Positions 5,385 through 5,835 of a stretch of DNA of 5,835 nucleotides are shown here, piece after piece. The notes under the pieces were generated by a model. The model was not told where the DNA came from, made no database searches, and saw only the letters and a program-made list of their open reading frames with translations. The first letter of the stretch is position 1. Every line of letters begins with the position of its first letter. A program made the translations under genes and the position numbers. The DNA comes from an uncultured Traorella sp. (GTDB taxonomy: Bacteria > Bacillota_I > Bacilli_A > Erysipelotrichales > Erysipelotrichaceae), in contig CAMEUL010000103.1 of assembly GCA_945938205.1 (NCBI GenBank), positions 1 through 5,835 on the forward strand, read 5' to 3'.

Positions 5385-5777
5385 ATGCATACAAAGTTAG
5401 GCAGATACATTTATGATGAATGCAAAAGGAAAGATATAACTGTGAAAGAATTATCTGAAAAAAGCTATCTTTCTGAAGACTATATCAATAAAATTAAAAG
5501 AGGTTCGGTCAATGCGCCTTCCATTGATACACTTGAAAGATTAGCTCAAGGTTTTGGAATGTCTCTAAAATGTTTTCTTGAGGAAACTGGTATGATAGAT
5601 TCTACATATGCCTATGCTTTAGACAGAAAACAATCGATTGATTTTATCAATCAGATCAAGCCATTTTCACAAAATGTTGGAATTGATCTATCTGTCTTAA
5701 ATGAGGAAGAAATAATAGAATTAGCAAATTATATAATGAACACCATTAAAATGATTTATTACAAATACGAAAAATAG
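5385..5777 (+). CDS. XRE/Cro-type helix-turn-helix transcriptional regulator
   Basis: A 130-residue protein with an N-terminal XRE DNA-binding domain (about 4-66): LGRYIYDECKRKDITVKELS holds helices 1-2, KSYLSEDYINKIKRG the recognition helix, and PSIDTLERLAQGFGMSL the closing helices. The C-terminal part (about 75-130) is helical, ends in LNEEEIIELANYIMNTIK and is probably for dimerisation; it resembles no enzyme or peptide-binding domain I know. The ATG at 5385 has GGTGA four bases upstream, a somewhat close but usable site. It is the only plus-strand gene, divergent from the six-cysteine peptide gene, with dyads between them, so local control of itself and the peptide gene is a reasonable guess. 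Phage- or toxin-antitoxin-type regulators look similar; no toxin partner is visible before the window ends. Confidence 0.85.
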   Translation: MHTKLGRYIYDECKRKDITVKELSEKSYLSEDYINKIKRGSVNAPSIDTLERLAQGFGMSLKCFLEETGMIDSTYAYALDRKQSIDFINQIKPFSQNVGIDLSVLNEEEIIELANYIMNTIKMIYYKYEK

Positions 5778-5796
5778 ATTACAAAAGAGGCTGTAA

Positions 5797-5833
5797 CGAA
5801 ATAGAAAAATTTCGAAGATGAAATTCATTCTAT
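5797..5833. repeat. Hairpin at the right edge; terminator of the XRE gene or mobile-element end
   Basis: ATAGAAAAATTTC (5801-5813) and GAAATTCATTCTAT (5820-5833) form an imperfect inverted repeat around GAAGAT; a competing 6-bp hairpin CGAAAT/ATTTCG sits at 5797-5814. It starts about 20 bases after the XRE stop codon. There is no clean T-run in view, and the sequence just before it (GAGGCTGTAACG) reminds me of insertion-sequence termini, so an element beginning here is possible. The window ends before this can be settled. Confidence 0.35.
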
Positions 5834-5835
5834 AG

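Overview
The window is AT-rich bacterial DNA. Strong GGAGG-type ribosome binding sites, short intrinsic terminators and the protein types suggest a low-GC Bacillota. A gut Erysipelotrichia or related lineage is my guess from overall flavour, not something a marker here proves.

Layout. Positions 1-4482 hold housekeeping or accessory-metabolic genes, all on the minus strand, so read them from right to left. A pyridoxal/pyridoxamine kinase (3646-4482) overlaps a TatD-linked-type radical SAM gene (3008-3649) by ATGA; this two-gene operon has an extended -10 promoter and ends at a terminator (2979-3006). Next is a split transketolase: N-terminal ThDP-binding subunit (2055-2870) and C-terminal subunit (1106-2053), one base apart. 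An acidic 50-residue ORF (979-1131) starts inside the end of the second subunit and stops at a terminator (957-980). A membrane-anchored or secreted DNA/RNA non-specific nuclease (240-950) begins six bases after that U-tract and has its own terminator (220-241). The left edge cuts a NagB-like sugar-phosphate isomerase/deaminase (1-162).

The right part is different. Positions 4525-4963 lack a convincing gene but hold several inverted repeats, including a 46-bp imperfect palindrome (4846-4891), and a possible decayed reading frame. Then comes a divergent pair: a minus-strand gene for a secreted, acidic, six-cysteine small protein (4964-5173) and a plus-strand XRE-type regulator (5385-5777). The very AT-rich gap between them holds two perfect dyads. 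The right edge ends in a hairpin that could be a terminator or the end of a mobile element.

The transketolase serves the non-oxidative pentose phosphate pathway, the kinase B6 salvage and the NagB-like enzyme amino-sugar or sugar-phosphate use. The regulator/peptide pair is the best candidate for something undescribed; its function cannot be told from sequence alone. No rRNA, tRNA, CRISPR array or intact insertion sequence was seen.
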